Part shown: piece by piece, positions 51,614-60,457 of the stretch | How positions within the stretch are numbered: position 1 is the first letter of the stretch | Layout of the letters: every line of letters begins with the position of its first letter | From: Chloroflexota bacterium | GTDB taxonomy: Bacteria > Chloroflexota > Anaerolineae > Caldilineales > Caldilineaceae | Direction of reading: 5' to 3' | NCBI GenBank assembly: GCA_018969295.1 | Contig: JAGWYN010000018.1 | Span: forward strand, 13,388 to 77,387 | Length of the DNA: 64,000 bases | Notes under the pieces: model-generated | What the model was told of the DNA's origin: nothing | The model's input: only the letters and a program-made list of their open reading frames with translations | Database searches by the model: none | Program-made: the position numbers and the translations under genes

Positions 51614-52198
51614 ATGGAGAAGCCACCAGAAAATGCAGGTGAACCAGAAAGTGTGTCGGCTGCAGAGGGCCCGCACGCCGAGTGGTTCGTGATTCACAGC
51701 TATTCCGGGATGGAAAACAAAGTCAAGAAGAACATCGAGCACCGTGCAGAATCGATGGGGATGACCGACCATATTTTGGAGGTCATCGTGCCTACGGAGA
51801 CCGAAATTGAAATTCGGAATGGTGTGCGGCGAGAAATCGAACGTCGTGTCTTCCCAGGCTACATTCTGGTCAACATGATCATGGACGAAGACAGCTGGTA
51901 CGTGGTGCGCAACAGTCCGGGGGTGACCGGTTTTGTGGGGATGGGCAACAAACCAACGCCTCTGCGCCAGGATGAGATCGACAAGATCATGAAGCGGATC
52001 GAGTCTGACGCCCCGCGTATCAAAGTCAGTTTCCAGCCTGGCGAACCTGTGCGCATTTTGAGTGGGCCGTTTGCTGAATTTACCGGGATCGTCGAAGATA
52101 TCTATCCCGACAAGGGCAAGGCTCGTGTGATGGTCAGCTTCTTCAACCGGGAGACACCGGTTGAGGTCGATTTTATTCAATTGGTGCGTGATATCTGA
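51614..52198 (+). CDS. nusG: Transcription antitermination factor NusG
   Basis: 194 residues from ATG 51614, 5-6 bp after AAAGGAAG; a TTG at 51515 would add 33 residues without family support. NGN domain: EWFVIHSYSGMENKVKKNIE, FPGYILVNM, VRNSPGVTGFVG. KOW domain: EPVRILSGPFAEFTGIVEDI. Couples RNA polymerase with ribosomes or Rho. An acidic N-terminal extension of about 20 residues precedes the NGN domain. Confidence 0.96.
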   Translation: MEKPPENAGEPESVSAAEGPHAEWFVIHSYSGMENKVKKNIEHRAESMGMTDHILEVIVPTETEIEIRNGVRREIERRVFPGYILVNMIMDEDSWYVVRNSPGVTGFVGMGNKPTPLRQDEIDKIMKRIESDAPRIKVSFQPGEPVRILSGPFAEFTGIVEDIYPDKGKARVMVSFFNRETPVEVDFIQLVRDI

Positions 52199-52330
52199 GG
52201 CGGCCCTGGCCGACAGGCCTGCCCGCTTTGGGTCGAATTGAAGACTCTTTATCTTTTTTGCTGGGGCTGGGAGTCGATCTTTGATCGCCAGTCGGAGTGA
52301 GGCGTTCACCAGGCTCAGAAGGAGTGAAAA

Positions 52331-52756
<426 letters not shown>

Positions 52757-52849
52757 GGGGGCACCCCGGGTCTGGGGTTCAGCCCGCAAGCAGACAGATT
52801 CAAATTGTGGGAGGGCTGACTGCCCGTCATCACCACCAAGGAGTTGATC

Positions 52850-53569
52850 ATGGCAAAACATAGCAAGCGGTTTGTCTCTCTCCAGAGCAAAGTCGACCGT
52901 GTCAAAGCGCATCAGCCGGCCGAGGCTGTGGCGATGGTCAAAGGGCTGGCCAACGCCAAATTTGACGAGACCTTGGAAGTTCACATGCGGATGGGGGTAG
53001 ACCCCCGTTATGCAGACCAGCAGGTGCGCGGTGTGGTTACTTTGCCCAATGGTACGGGCCGCACTGTGCGTATTTTGGTCTTTGCCAACCCGGAAGGGCA
53101 GGCGCTGGCCCGAGAAGCGGGCGCCGACTATGTAGGGGCCGAAGATCTGACCGACCAGATCATGAAAGGCTGGACCGATTTTGACGTGGTGCTGGCCACA
53201 CCTGACATGATGCGTGTGGTCGGTCGTCTGGGCAAGGTGCTGGGCCCACGCGGTTTGATGCCCAGCCCCAAAACAGGCACGATCGTTCCTGCAGAAGAGC
53301 TCCCGCGCGTGATTCGAGAGTCGAGGCTGGGGCGTGTAGAGTTTCGAGTGGACAAGACTTCCAACATTCACGTCCCGATCGGCAAATGCAGTTTTGCAAC
53401 CGAAAAATTGTTGCAAAATCTGGGAGCCCTGATGGAAGCCATCAATGCAGCCAGGCCATCCGGTCTGAAGGGCAACTATATTCATCGCATCACCCTGGCC
53501 AGCACCATGGGGCCTGGTGTGAAGGCAGATATCGGTGCGATGACCGCTCTCAAAGCAGCGGGTGAGTAA
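52850..53569 (+). CDS. rplA: Ribosomal protein L1
   Basis: 239 residues from ATG 52850, 6 bp after AAGGAG. Motifs KVDRVKAHQPAEAVAMVKGL, MGVDPRYADQQVRG, GRLGKVLGPRGLMPSPKTGT and LASTMGPGVK. It builds the L1 stalk and in many bacteria represses its own operon. Followed by an intrinsic terminator, so the operon ends here. Confidence 0.97.
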   Translation: MAKHSKRFVSLQSKVDRVKAHQPAEAVAMVKGLANAKFDETLEVHMRMGVDPRYADQQVRGVVTLPNGTGRTVRILVFANPEGQALAREAGADYVGAEDLTDQIMKGWTDFDVVLATPDMMRVVGRLGKVLGPRGLMPSPKTGTIVPAEELPRVIRESRLGRVEFRVDKTSNIHVPIGKCSFATEKLLQNLGALMEAINAARPSGLKGNYIHRITLASTMGPGVKADIGAMTALKAAGE

Positions 53570-53600
53570 CGGCTGATCCCGAACGAACGTTTTGGTCTTG

Positions 53601-53633
53601 AAAAGCGGAGCCTCCAATCGGGCTCCGCTTTTT
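53601..53633 (+). terminator. Intrinsic terminator after rplA
   Basis: Stem AAAAGCGGAGCC / GGCTCCGCTTTTT with an 8-nt loop. Its T-tail region is duplicated: GCTTTTTGGTTGAA occurs at 53627-53640 and again at 53641-53654. Confidence 0.9.
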
Positions 53634-53654
53634 GGTTGAAGCTTTTTGGTTGAA
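53627..53654. repeat. Two exact 14-bp tandem repeats at the rplA terminator tail
   Basis: GCTTTTTGGTTGAA twice in a row, the first copy overlapping the terminator. Confidence 0.9.
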
Positions 53655-53700
53655 AGGTCTGTGGCTGGCTGCGTCGGCAGAATGGAAAGGAAAAACGATT

Positions 53701-54582
53701 TTGGACAGCTACCTGGTGAGGGCGCTCGCCAAAGAAAGCGGAATTCGTGGCATCGCCTGCCTGACCACCGGTCTGGTGCGCGAGGCGGCGCAACGCCATC
53801 GTGCGACGCCGGCGGGCAGCGCTGCTCTGGGGTATGGCTTGACTGCTGCAGCGCTGTTGGGGGCACTGCTGAAAGTACAGCAGCAGGTCGCACTCAAAGT
53901 CGAAGGAGACGGACCACTCGGCAAGATGGTGGTCGAATCAGACAGCTATGGCCATGTGCGTGGCTACCTGGAAGAGCCAGCCCTGGTGCTGCCGCTGCCG
54001 ATCGGCCCCAATGAACTGGCAGCGGCCATCGGCCACCAGGGTCGATTGACCGTGGCCAAGGATCTGCGGCTCAAAGATCTCTTCCGCAGCATTGTGCCGC
54101 TGCAGACAGGCCATCTGGACACCGATCTCACATACTATTTGATGATGTCGGAACAGCTGCCATCGATGGTGGAAATTGGTGCCCCTGTGGATGGAACGGG
54201 GCAGCTGGTGGTGGCTGGCGGTCTGTTGTTGCAGCTGCTGCCCGGCGGTGACCTGGCGCTGCTGCAGGCGATGGCAGAACAGCTGGACGATCTGCCTCCC
54301 CTGGGCGAGATGCTGGCTGGGGGGACGACCCCGGAGCAGTTGCTGGCCCGCCTCTTTGGTGGACAGAGCTACGAAGTGCTGGAAACCGAACAGTTGACGT
54401 TCCGCTGTACATGCAGCCGAGAACGCTCCCGACAGGCACTCGGGCTGCTCGAACGCAGCGATCTCAGCGAACTGCTGGCGGAGGGGGAAGCTGTGATCGA
54501 CTGCCATTTCTGTCAGGAACGCTATCTCTTCGATCAGAATGAGCTTCGGCAGTTGATCGAAGAGCTGGAGCGTGCCGGCTGA
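53701..54582 (+). CDS. hslO: Redox-regulated chaperone Hsp33
   Basis: 293 residues from TTG 53701, 9 bp after AAGGA; the family normally starts MDYLVRA, and this protein reads DSYLVRALAKESG straight after the TTG. The open frame continues upstream through the terminator, which rules it out. C-terminal zinc/redox switch: CTC in FRCTCSRERS and CHFC in VIDCHFCQERY, the CxC-CxxC arrangement. Oxidation of these cysteines activates the holdase. It sits between rplA and rplJ, an unusual place for it. Confidence 0.93.
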   Translation: MDSYLVRALAKESGIRGIACLTTGLVREAAQRHRATPAGSAALGYGLTAAALLGALLKVQQQVALKVEGDGPLGKMVVESDSYGHVRGYLEEPALVLPLPIGPNELAAAIGHQGRLTVAKDLRLKDLFRSIVPLQTGHLDTDLTYYLMMSEQLPSMVEIGAPVDGTGQLVVAGGLLLQLLPGGDLALLQAMAEQLDDLPPLGEMLAGGTTPEQLLARLFGGQSYEVLETEQLTFRCTCSRERSRQALGLLERSDLSELLAEGEAVIDCHFCQERYLFDQNELRQLIEELERAG

Positions 54583-54606
54583 ATTGTCCTGCAGCCTGCG
54601 TTCGAT

Positions 54607-54635
54607 TTGGGCGATCCATCGGGCTGCCGTATACT
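54607..54635 (+). promoter_or_regulatory. Promoter of rplJ-rplL
   Basis: TTGGGC, 17 bp, TATACT. Gives a leader of about 195 nt to rplJ. Confidence 0.7.
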
Positions 54636-54641
54636 GGATTT

Positions 54642-54836
54642 TAATCGAATTCTTTCTTCTGCTTGTGCTGAAGACCGCAGGTGCTGGTGTAAATGTTTCG
54701 ACAGCCTGCCGAGGCAAAAGAGCAGTAGCCTCTGTGGTCTGTTCACAGAAGGTTATTGACTTTTGACGCCCTTCAGCTGCTGCGGAAGGGCGTTTTTGAT
54801 GGTGTAGATCATTCTCCAAGAAAGGAGGGATGTCCA
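54642..54836 (+). promoter_or_regulatory. rplJL leader with terminator-like hairpin (candidate L10-type leader)
   Basis: The leader carries a hairpin with arms ACGCCCTTC (54766-54774) and GAAGGGCGT (54785-54793) followed by TTTTT, placed 40 bp before the rplJ start. That is the layout of a transcriptional attenuator; in other bacteria the L10-L12 complex binds this leader. I cannot confirm a kink-turn L10 site by eye. Confidence 0.55.
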
Positions 54837-55367
54837 TTGGCTATCAATCGTCAGAAAAAAGAAGAGTTGGTCGCCCAGTACAAAAAACTGATCGCAGACT
54901 CGTCGGCAATTGTTTTCACCCACTACCAAGGCACCAAGGTCGCTCAGTTGCGGTCGTTGCGCAACAGGTTGAGCGAAACCAACTCTACCTGTACCGTTGT
55001 CAAGAACACGCTGTTGAGGCGAGCGTTGACTGAGAGCGGCCGTACCCCACCCGACGCGCTGTTGTCGGGTGCCAACGCGGTCGTTTTCTGCGGCGAAGAC
55101 ATTGCCAGGAGCGTTACGGCGCTCAAAAGCTGGATCAAGGAGGCCAAAGCGCTCGAAATCACTGGCGCTCTGCTTGAAAACTCTGTGCTGGACAGCAAAG
55201 GGGCCGAGTTGCTCTCTGACCTGCCGACCAAAGACCAGACGCGTGCCTTGTTGCTCGGCGTGCTCAGTGCACCGGCGCGTCAGCTGGTTCAGATGTTGGC
55301 CGCACCTGGCTCAAGCCTGGTGCGTGTGGTCAACGCCCACGCCGAAAAGCAGTCGGAAGCGGCCTGA
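54837..55367 (+). CDS. rplJ: Ribosomal protein L10
   Basis: 176 residues from TTG 54837, 7 bp after GGAGGG. The family N-terminus (AINRQKKEELVAQYKKLIAD) follows it directly; extending upstream would translate through the attenuator hairpin. Motifs: FTHYQGTKVAQLRSLRNRL, VVKNTLLRRAL and a C-terminal L12-binding helix. Forms the base of the L7/L12 stalk. Confidence 0.95.
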   Translation: MAINRQKKEELVAQYKKLIADSSAIVFTHYQGTKVAQLRSLRNRLSETNSTCTVVKNTLLRRALTESGRTPPDALLSGANAVVFCGEDIARSVTALKSWIKEAKALEITGALLENSVLDSKGAELLSDLPTKDQTRALLLGVLSAPARQLVQMLAAPGSSLVRVVNAHAEKQSEAA

Positions 55368-55466
55368 TCCTGGCCTGCACCGCAGCGACGCCATGCTGTG
55401 CAGAGAATGTGATGGCGTTGTAGAACGGGTAAACGAAATTGATTGTTCAAATTGGAGGAATGATTT

Positions 55467-55847
<381 letters not shown>

Positions 55848-55869
55848 GAAGATTTCGGTTTGGCGTTTT

Positions 55870-55899
55870 AGAGAACCCAGCTGCCAAGCTGGGTTCTCT
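55870..55899 (+). terminator. Stem-loop after rplL
   Basis: Perfect 13-bp stem (55870-55882 with 55887-55899), GCCA loop, 22 bp after the rplL stop. The T tract is weak (GGTTTG). Confidence 0.75.
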
Positions 55900-55910
55900 G
55901 GTTTGAACGG

Positions 55911-55939
55911 TTGTTCATGCGCGTTGGCTGTGGTATACT
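55911..55939 (+). promoter_or_regulatory. Promoter of holB
   Basis: TTGTTC, 17 bp, TATACT. The -10 box ends 9 bp before the ATG at 55949, so the mRNA leader would be about 0-4 nt; no Shine-Dalgarno is present. Confidence 0.65.
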
Positions 55940-55948
55940 GCTTGTGAG

Positions 55949-57016
55949 ATGTCAACCATTCCTGCGCGTTTCCCCCCAGGAGGCTGGCCGGTCTACGGCC
56001 ATTCCTGGGCTGTAGAGCTGCTGCGACGTGCCCTGTCGGGGCGATCCTCTGTGCGGTTGAGCCACGCCTATCTGTTGGTAGGAGCCTCCCAGATCGGGAA
56101 AACGGCTTTGGCCCGTGCCTTTGCCGCTGCGCTGCTCTGCAGCGACCCTGTACATGCACCTTGCCAGCAGTGCCGTGCTTGTCGGCTGATGGCCGCCGGC
56201 CACCATCCAGATTTTCGTCTGGTGCAGCCGACGGTCAAGGCAGACAGAGAACTGGTGGTAGAGCGTCAAAAAGGCGAGCTGCGCGCTGAACAGGCAGAAG
56301 GGGTGATCCGGGAGGTGGCGCTGCGCCCTCTGGAAGGAACCCGCAAAGTTTTTCTGATCCAAGATATGCATCAGGCAAATCTGACCTTTGCCAACAGGCT
56401 GCTCAAGACTTTGGAGGAGCCGCCGGCCCATGCGGTGCTGCTGGTCACAGCCCGTCACCGCAATGAAGTGTTGCCGACGATCGTCAGCCGCTGTCAGGTC
56501 GTGGCGTTGCACCCGCTCGATCAGGCTGTGCTGGCCGATGCGCTGCAGGCTGGCTGGCAGGTGCCACCGGACGATGCCCTGCTCTTGGCGCGGCTGGCGG
56601 GCGGTCGACTGGGCTGGGCTGTCGACCAGTTCCACCAGCCGGAACGGCGGGAGGAGCGCAGCCAGAACCTGGCGGCTCTCTGGACGCTGGTAGAGGCAGG
56701 ACGGCTGGAGCGGCTGCGCTTTGCCAGCCAGCTGGCCACCCAACGCGACCCTCTGCGTCTGTTTGGACTGTTGGAGCTCTGGAGCAGTTGGTGGCGTGAT
56801 GTGCTGCTGGTCCAGGCGCAGTGTACGGACGCGTGCAGCAACGTCGACCAGCTGCCGCGTCTGACAGCACACGCGCACGCTTTTGAGCCCCGGGCTGTCC
56901 ACGAATACTTGGGGACTCTCCAGCGAGTGGAGGCTGCGCTGCGCCACACGGCCAATCTACGGCTGGCGCTCGATGTGTTGTTGGTCAAGTTGCCAGTGCT
57001 TCACCGTTCTGGTTGA
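55949..57016 (+). CDS. holB: DNA polymerase III delta' subunit
   Basis: 355 residues from ATG 55949. Clamp-loader AAA+ fold: SHAYLLVGASQIGKTALARAFA (P-loop-like), the zinc module with cysteines in CSDPVHAPCQQCRAC, Walker B-like VFLIQDMHQ, sensor 1 LLKTLEEPPAHAVLLVTA and the SRC motif (IVSRCQVV). Loads the sliding clamp at replication forks. It heads a two-gene unit with ricT, as holB-yaaT does in Firmicutes. Apparently translated from a leaderless mRNA. Confidence 0.92.
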   Translation: MSTIPARFPPGGWPVYGHSWAVELLRRALSGRSSVRLSHAYLLVGASQIGKTALARAFAAALLCSDPVHAPCQQCRACRLMAAGHHPDFRLVQPTVKADRELVVERQKGELRAEQAEGVIREVALRPLEGTRKVFLIQDMHQANLTFANRLLKTLEEPPAHAVLLVTARHRNEVLPTIVSRCQVVALHPLDQAVLADALQAGWQVPPDDALLLARLAGGRLGWAVDQFHQPERREERSQNLAALWTLVEAGRLERLRFASQLATQRDPLRLFGLLELWSSWWRDVLLVQAQCTDACSNVDQLPRLTAHAHAFEPRAVHEYLGTLQRVEAALRHTANLRLALDVLLVKLPVLHRSG

Positions 57017-57080
57017 GGCTGGCGTCGCTGATATTCAGAGAGGATCCTGCTGGCAGCAGGGGGAGAAGGATGAAGGAAAG

Positions 57081-58109
57081 ATGCCAATTGTTGTCGGAGT
57101 GGAGTTCAAAACGATTACCAAGGTCTACCATTTTGACCCTGCCGGTCTGCTGGATTTGAGCAGGCAGGAGTATGTGGTGGTGGATACGGTCCATGGGCCT
57201 GAAGTCGCCCAGGTTGTCGAGCCGCCCCATCTGATCAAAGAAGACCAGGTGGTCGGCGAAATGAAGCAAATTGTGCGCAGGGCATCGGCCTGGGATCTGG
57301 TTCAGCGCGATCGGTGGCTCCACAAGGAGCAGGAAGCGTTTGCGGTCTGCAAAGCCAAAGCGCGCGACCACCGTCTGGCGATCAAGCTGTTGCGTTGTGA
57401 GTACAGCTTTGACGGCGGACGATTGCTGGTCTATTTTGCCGCCGACGATCGGATCGACTTTCGGGCTTTGGTGCGGGATCTGGCCCGGATCTTCCGCACC
57501 CGTATTGAAATGCGGCAGATTGGGGTGCGCGATGAGGCCAAGCTTCTCGATGGGGTTGGCAAGTGTGGGCGCCAGCTCTGTTGTACCAGCTGGCTGCGTG
57601 AATTTACGCCGGTCAGCATCCGCATGGCCAAAAATCAACAGCTGCCCCTCAACCCAGATGAAATCAGCGGCGTCTGTGGTCGGCTTTTGTGCTGTCTGTC
57701 TTACGAGGACGATCTCTATCGGGAGCAGAACAAGAAGATGCCCAAGGTCGGGGCGGAGGTTTTGACCCCCCACGGCGGCGGGCGGGTACGCCACATCCAT
57801 CCCCTCAAAGAGTCAGTGACGGTGATGCTGGAGAACCATGCGTTGGTGGAAGTCGGGATCCACGAGCTGATCAGCACAAAAACTGCCAGCGGCAACAGCT
57901 GCAGCACCTGTGGCGGCTGCACTGTCAAACGGCGGGCCAGCGCCGAGGAAGACAATGCCCGGGTCCGAGCAGAAGCGTCCCGACGGCGTGGGCGCAAAGA
58001 GAACGACCCTGCTGCCCCTGAAGCGCCTGAGCCTTCTGAAGGCAGCGCAGAGCAGGCTGCCCGGCGGCGGCGGCGCCGCCGCCGTCCCCGGGGGGAGAAA
58101 GAGAGCTGA
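57081..58109 (+). CDS. ricT: PSP1-domain protein, RicT/YaaT-like
   Basis: 342 residues from ATG 57081, behind GGAAAG. PSP1 core: FKTITKVYHFDPAGLLDL, VVVDTVHGPEVAQVV, KLLRCEYSFDGGRLLVYFAADDRIDFR and GVGKCGRQLCCTSWLREF, whose cysteines with CGRLLCCLSYE match the Fe-S/zinc cysteines of RicT. The last 60 residues are basic and low-complexity (RRRRRRRRP type run of fewer than 20), possibly RNA-binding. In Bacillus the Y-complex with RicT steers RNase Y, whose gene lies just downstream here on the other strand, a meaningful proximity. RicA and RicF are not seen. Confidence 0.85.
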   Translation: MPIVVGVEFKTITKVYHFDPAGLLDLSRQEYVVVDTVHGPEVAQVVEPPHLIKEDQVVGEMKQIVRRASAWDLVQRDRWLHKEQEAFAVCKAKARDHRLAIKLLRCEYSFDGGRLLVYFAADDRIDFRALVRDLARIFRTRIEMRQIGVRDEAKLLDGVGKCGRQLCCTSWLREFTPVSIRMAKNQQLPLNPDEISGVCGRLLCCLSYEDDLYREQNKKMPKVGAEVLTPHGGGRVRHIHPLKESVTVMLENHALVEVGIHELISTKTASGNSCSTCGGCTVKRRASAEEDNARVRAEASRRRGRKENDPAAPEAPEPSEGSAEQAARRRRRRRRPRGEKES

Positions 58110-58118
58110 CCTCTCTTT

Positions 58119-58169
58119 GGCTGTCTTTCCCTCGACCGCTGCGAGACAGCGGTCGAGGGAAAGACAGCC
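58119..58169. terminator. Perfect 23-bp stem-loop between convergent ricT and spoVS
   Basis: Arms 58119-58141 and 58147-58169 pair without a mismatch around a 5-nt loop. On the plus strand GATTTTGTG follows. It should end ricT transcription and may also stop spoVS transcripts from the other side. Confidence 0.8.
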
Positions 58170-58190
58170 GATTTTGTGTCAGGGGGGAAG

Positions 58191-58478
58191 TCACCGCGCC
58201 ACAGCCAGGGTGACCGGCCGGCGAAAAACAGCAAAGCGCACCGCAGTGCGTTCGTTGCCCTCGATCTCGACATCGGTGAAGCTGGGAACCAAAACCAGGT
58301 CGATCCCATCTTGTTCGAGATAGCCACGGGCGATGGTGGCAGCCTTGATGGCCTGGTTGACCGCACTGGCGCCAATGGCCTGGATTTCGGTGTACTCCTG
58401 TTCGCGCATGACACCTGCAATCGCTCCGGCCACCGATGTGGAACGCGACTGTGCAGAGACCTTGATGAGTTCCGCCAT
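58191..58478 (-). CDS. spoVS: Stage V sporulation protein S-like protein
   Basis: 95 residues from ATG 58478, 8 bp after AGGAGGGGG. SpoVS fold sequence: MAELIKVSAQSRSTSVAGAI, then EIQAIGASAVNQAIKAATIARGYL and the IVLVPSF-like DLVLVPSFTDVEIEGNERTAVRF. Alba-like dimer that may bind nucleic acid. Not confined to spore formers; it often neighbours rny, as here (234 bp gap). Function outside sporulation is unclear. Confidence 0.93.
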   Translation of the reverse strand: MAELIKVSAQSRSTSVAGAIAGVMREQEYTEIQAIGASAVNQAIKAATIARGYLEQDGIDLVLVPSFTDVEIEGNERTAVRFAVFRRPVTLAVAR

Positions 58479-58662
58479 GTGAAAAGCCCCCTCCTGGATA
58501 AAAACGCACTGCATTGTGGATGACGGGCCAGTGCCCACTACAGCCTGGCCCCCATTACAGCCCCAATCTGCAGAGCGCGCTGCAGAAAGAAGCTGTTCTG
58601 TCGACAATCAATCAAGACGTCGGAGAAGGGAGAAAGGTTACGGGCTGCTTGGGGGCAGGGGG

Positions 58663-58697
58663 CCTGTTGGCGAGCGGGGCCTCTGCCCACCAACAGG
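58663..58697 (-). terminator. Possible stem-loop after rny
   Basis: CCTGTTGG (58663-58670) pairs with CCAACAGG (58690-58697), with further G/C pairing inside the loop. Just after the rny stop on the minus strand; no T tract. Confidence 0.4.
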
Positions 58698-58712
58698 GAA
58701 CGGGCCTGCGGT

Positions 58713-60281
58713 CTATTTGGCGTATTCGACCGAACGCGTCTCGCGGACGACGGTCACCCGAATCTGACCAGGGTACTGCAGGTTGTCTTCGATTTTTTTT
58801 GCGATCTCGCGGCTGAGCTGGATCGAAGCCAGATCGTCGATCTCTTCTGGCCGAACCAGGACCCGAATCTCACGGCCTGCCTGGATGGCGTAGGTCTGCT
58901 GGACCCCTTTGAAGCTGTTGCCGATCTCTTCAAGCTCGGTGACCCGTTTGATGTAGGTTTCCAGGGATTCTCGACGGGCCCCTGGCCGGGCGCCGGAGAT
59001 CGCATCGGCTGCAGCGACGATCACCGCTTCGATGGATTCAGGGTCGACCTCGCCGTGATGTGAGGCGATGGCGTTGAGGACCACCTCGGGGACGTTGTAG
59101 CGTCTGGCGATTTCGGCGCCGACGATTGCGTGGGGTCCATCGATCTCGTGGGTGACTGCCTTGCCCAGGTCGTGCAAAAGCCCCCCCATCCTGGCGATCT
59201 TGACATTGGCGTGGAGCTCTGCGGCGATCACCCCGGCGATTTTGGCAGTCTCGATGACATGCGCCAGCTGGTTCTGACCGTAGCTGGTACGGAACTTGAG
59301 CCGTCCCAGAATTTTTTGGACCTCGCGGTGCAACCCTGAGACACCTGCTTCCAGCATCGCCTGTTCGCCCGCTTCGACCACAATCCGTTCGATCTCCTGC
59401 TGGGCCTTTTCGACCTCTTTTTCGATCCGTGCAGGGTGGATCCGGCCGTCGGAGACCAGTTTGCTCAGCGCCATGCGGGCCACCTCGCGACGGATCGGGT
59501 CAAAGCTGCTGATGATGATCGCTTCTGGGGTATCGTCGACCACCAGGTCGACCCCCAGTGCCTGTTCGATGGCGCGGATGTTGCGGCCTTGGCGGCCGAT
59601 GATACGCCCCTTCATCTCATCGGAGGGCAGATCCACGCTGCTGACAGCAAATTCGCTGACATGGTCGCTGGCGATGCGTTCGAGGGCCAAGGTGATGATT
59701 TCGCGGGCGCGGCGGTCTGCCTCTTCAGCAGTCTGTGCTTCGACTTCACGGATTTTGCGCGCCATTTCCTGCCGGGTGTGTGCTTCGACACGCTCCAGCA
59801 GGACTTTTTGGGCCTCTTCGGTCGACAGATTGGCGACTCGCTGCAATTCAGCCGTCCACTCCTCCTCCACCGTGGAGAGACGTGTTTCGCGTTCGTTGCA
59901 GCGGGTTTCGCGCTGATTCAACTTGCGTTCGCGGTTTTCGATCTGCTGCAGACGGCGTTCGACCGTATCCAGGCGGTTTTGCAGCCGTTCTTCAATCTTT
60001 TCCAACTCGCTGCGCCGTCGAGCGGCTTCGACATCCATCTCTTTGCGCCGCACGACCTCTTCTTCTTTGATCGCCAGCTGCGCCTGTTTGGCTGCAGTTT
60101 CAGCCTCGGCGATGATGCGCGCTGCATGTTCCTCGGCGCCCTGACGGGCAGCCTCCTGCCGTTCTCTCTCTCCCCTGATGCCAGCTTCACGCCCTTTGGA
60201 AAAGGCCAGGTAGCCGGCAACGCCAGCCCCAATCAGGGTGAAGAGGACCACCAGGGCGATCGTCAACAAGACGTTTTCCAT
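58713..60281 (-). CDS. rny: Ribonuclease Y
   Basis: 522 residues from ATG 60281, behind GAGG. N-terminal membrane helix (LLTIALVVLFTLIGAGVAGYL), a long charged coiled coil (about 30-195), KH domain (GRIIGRQGRNIRAIEQ) and an HD domain with GLLHDLGKA (metal ligands) and ASHHGEV. Endonuclease that starts mRNA decay at the membrane. RicT, encoded at 57081-58109, is a known partner type. Confidence 0.96.
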   Translation of the reverse strand: MENVLLTIALVVLFTLIGAGVAGYLAFSKGREAGIRGERERQEAARQGAEEHAARIIAEAETAAKQAQLAIKEEEVVRRKEMDVEAARRRSELEKIEERLQNRLDTVERRLQQIENRERKLNQRETRCNERETRLSTVEEEWTAELQRVANLSTEEAQKVLLERVEAHTRQEMARKIREVEAQTAEEADRRAREIITLALERIASDHVSEFAVSSVDLPSDEMKGRIIGRQGRNIRAIEQALGVDLVVDDTPEAIIISSFDPIRREVARMALSKLVSDGRIHPARIEKEVEKAQQEIERIVVEAGEQAMLEAGVSGLHREVQKILGRLKFRTSYGQNQLAHVIETAKIAGVIAAELHANVKIARMGGLLHDLGKAVTHEIDGPHAIVGAEIARRYNVPEVVLNAIASHHGEVDPESIEAVIVAAADAISGARPGARRESLETYIKRVTELEEIGNSFKGVQQTYAIQAGREIRVLVRPEEIDDLASIQLSREIAKKIEDNLQYPGQIRVTVVRETRSVEYAK

Positions 60282-60359
60282 AGGGTGATTACCTCAATCT
60301 TCCATCGTATGCAGTAGTTGTCAGGCCATAATGAAGCCTGGTAAGACCAAATTTTTCCA

Positions 60360-60394
60360 AACAAAAAACGCGCCGCAGCCAGATGCTACAGCGC
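60360..60394 (-). terminator. Intrinsic terminator of recA
   Basis: Minus strand: 10-bp stem GCGCTGTAGC / GCTGCGGCGC (two G-T pairs), 5-nt loop, then GTTTTTTG. Confidence 0.85.
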
Positions 60395-60457
60395 CACGAC
60401 ACCCCGGCAGGCAGCTTTGTTCTTTGAACTGTATGGCAACGGCTGGGCGAGAACAGA

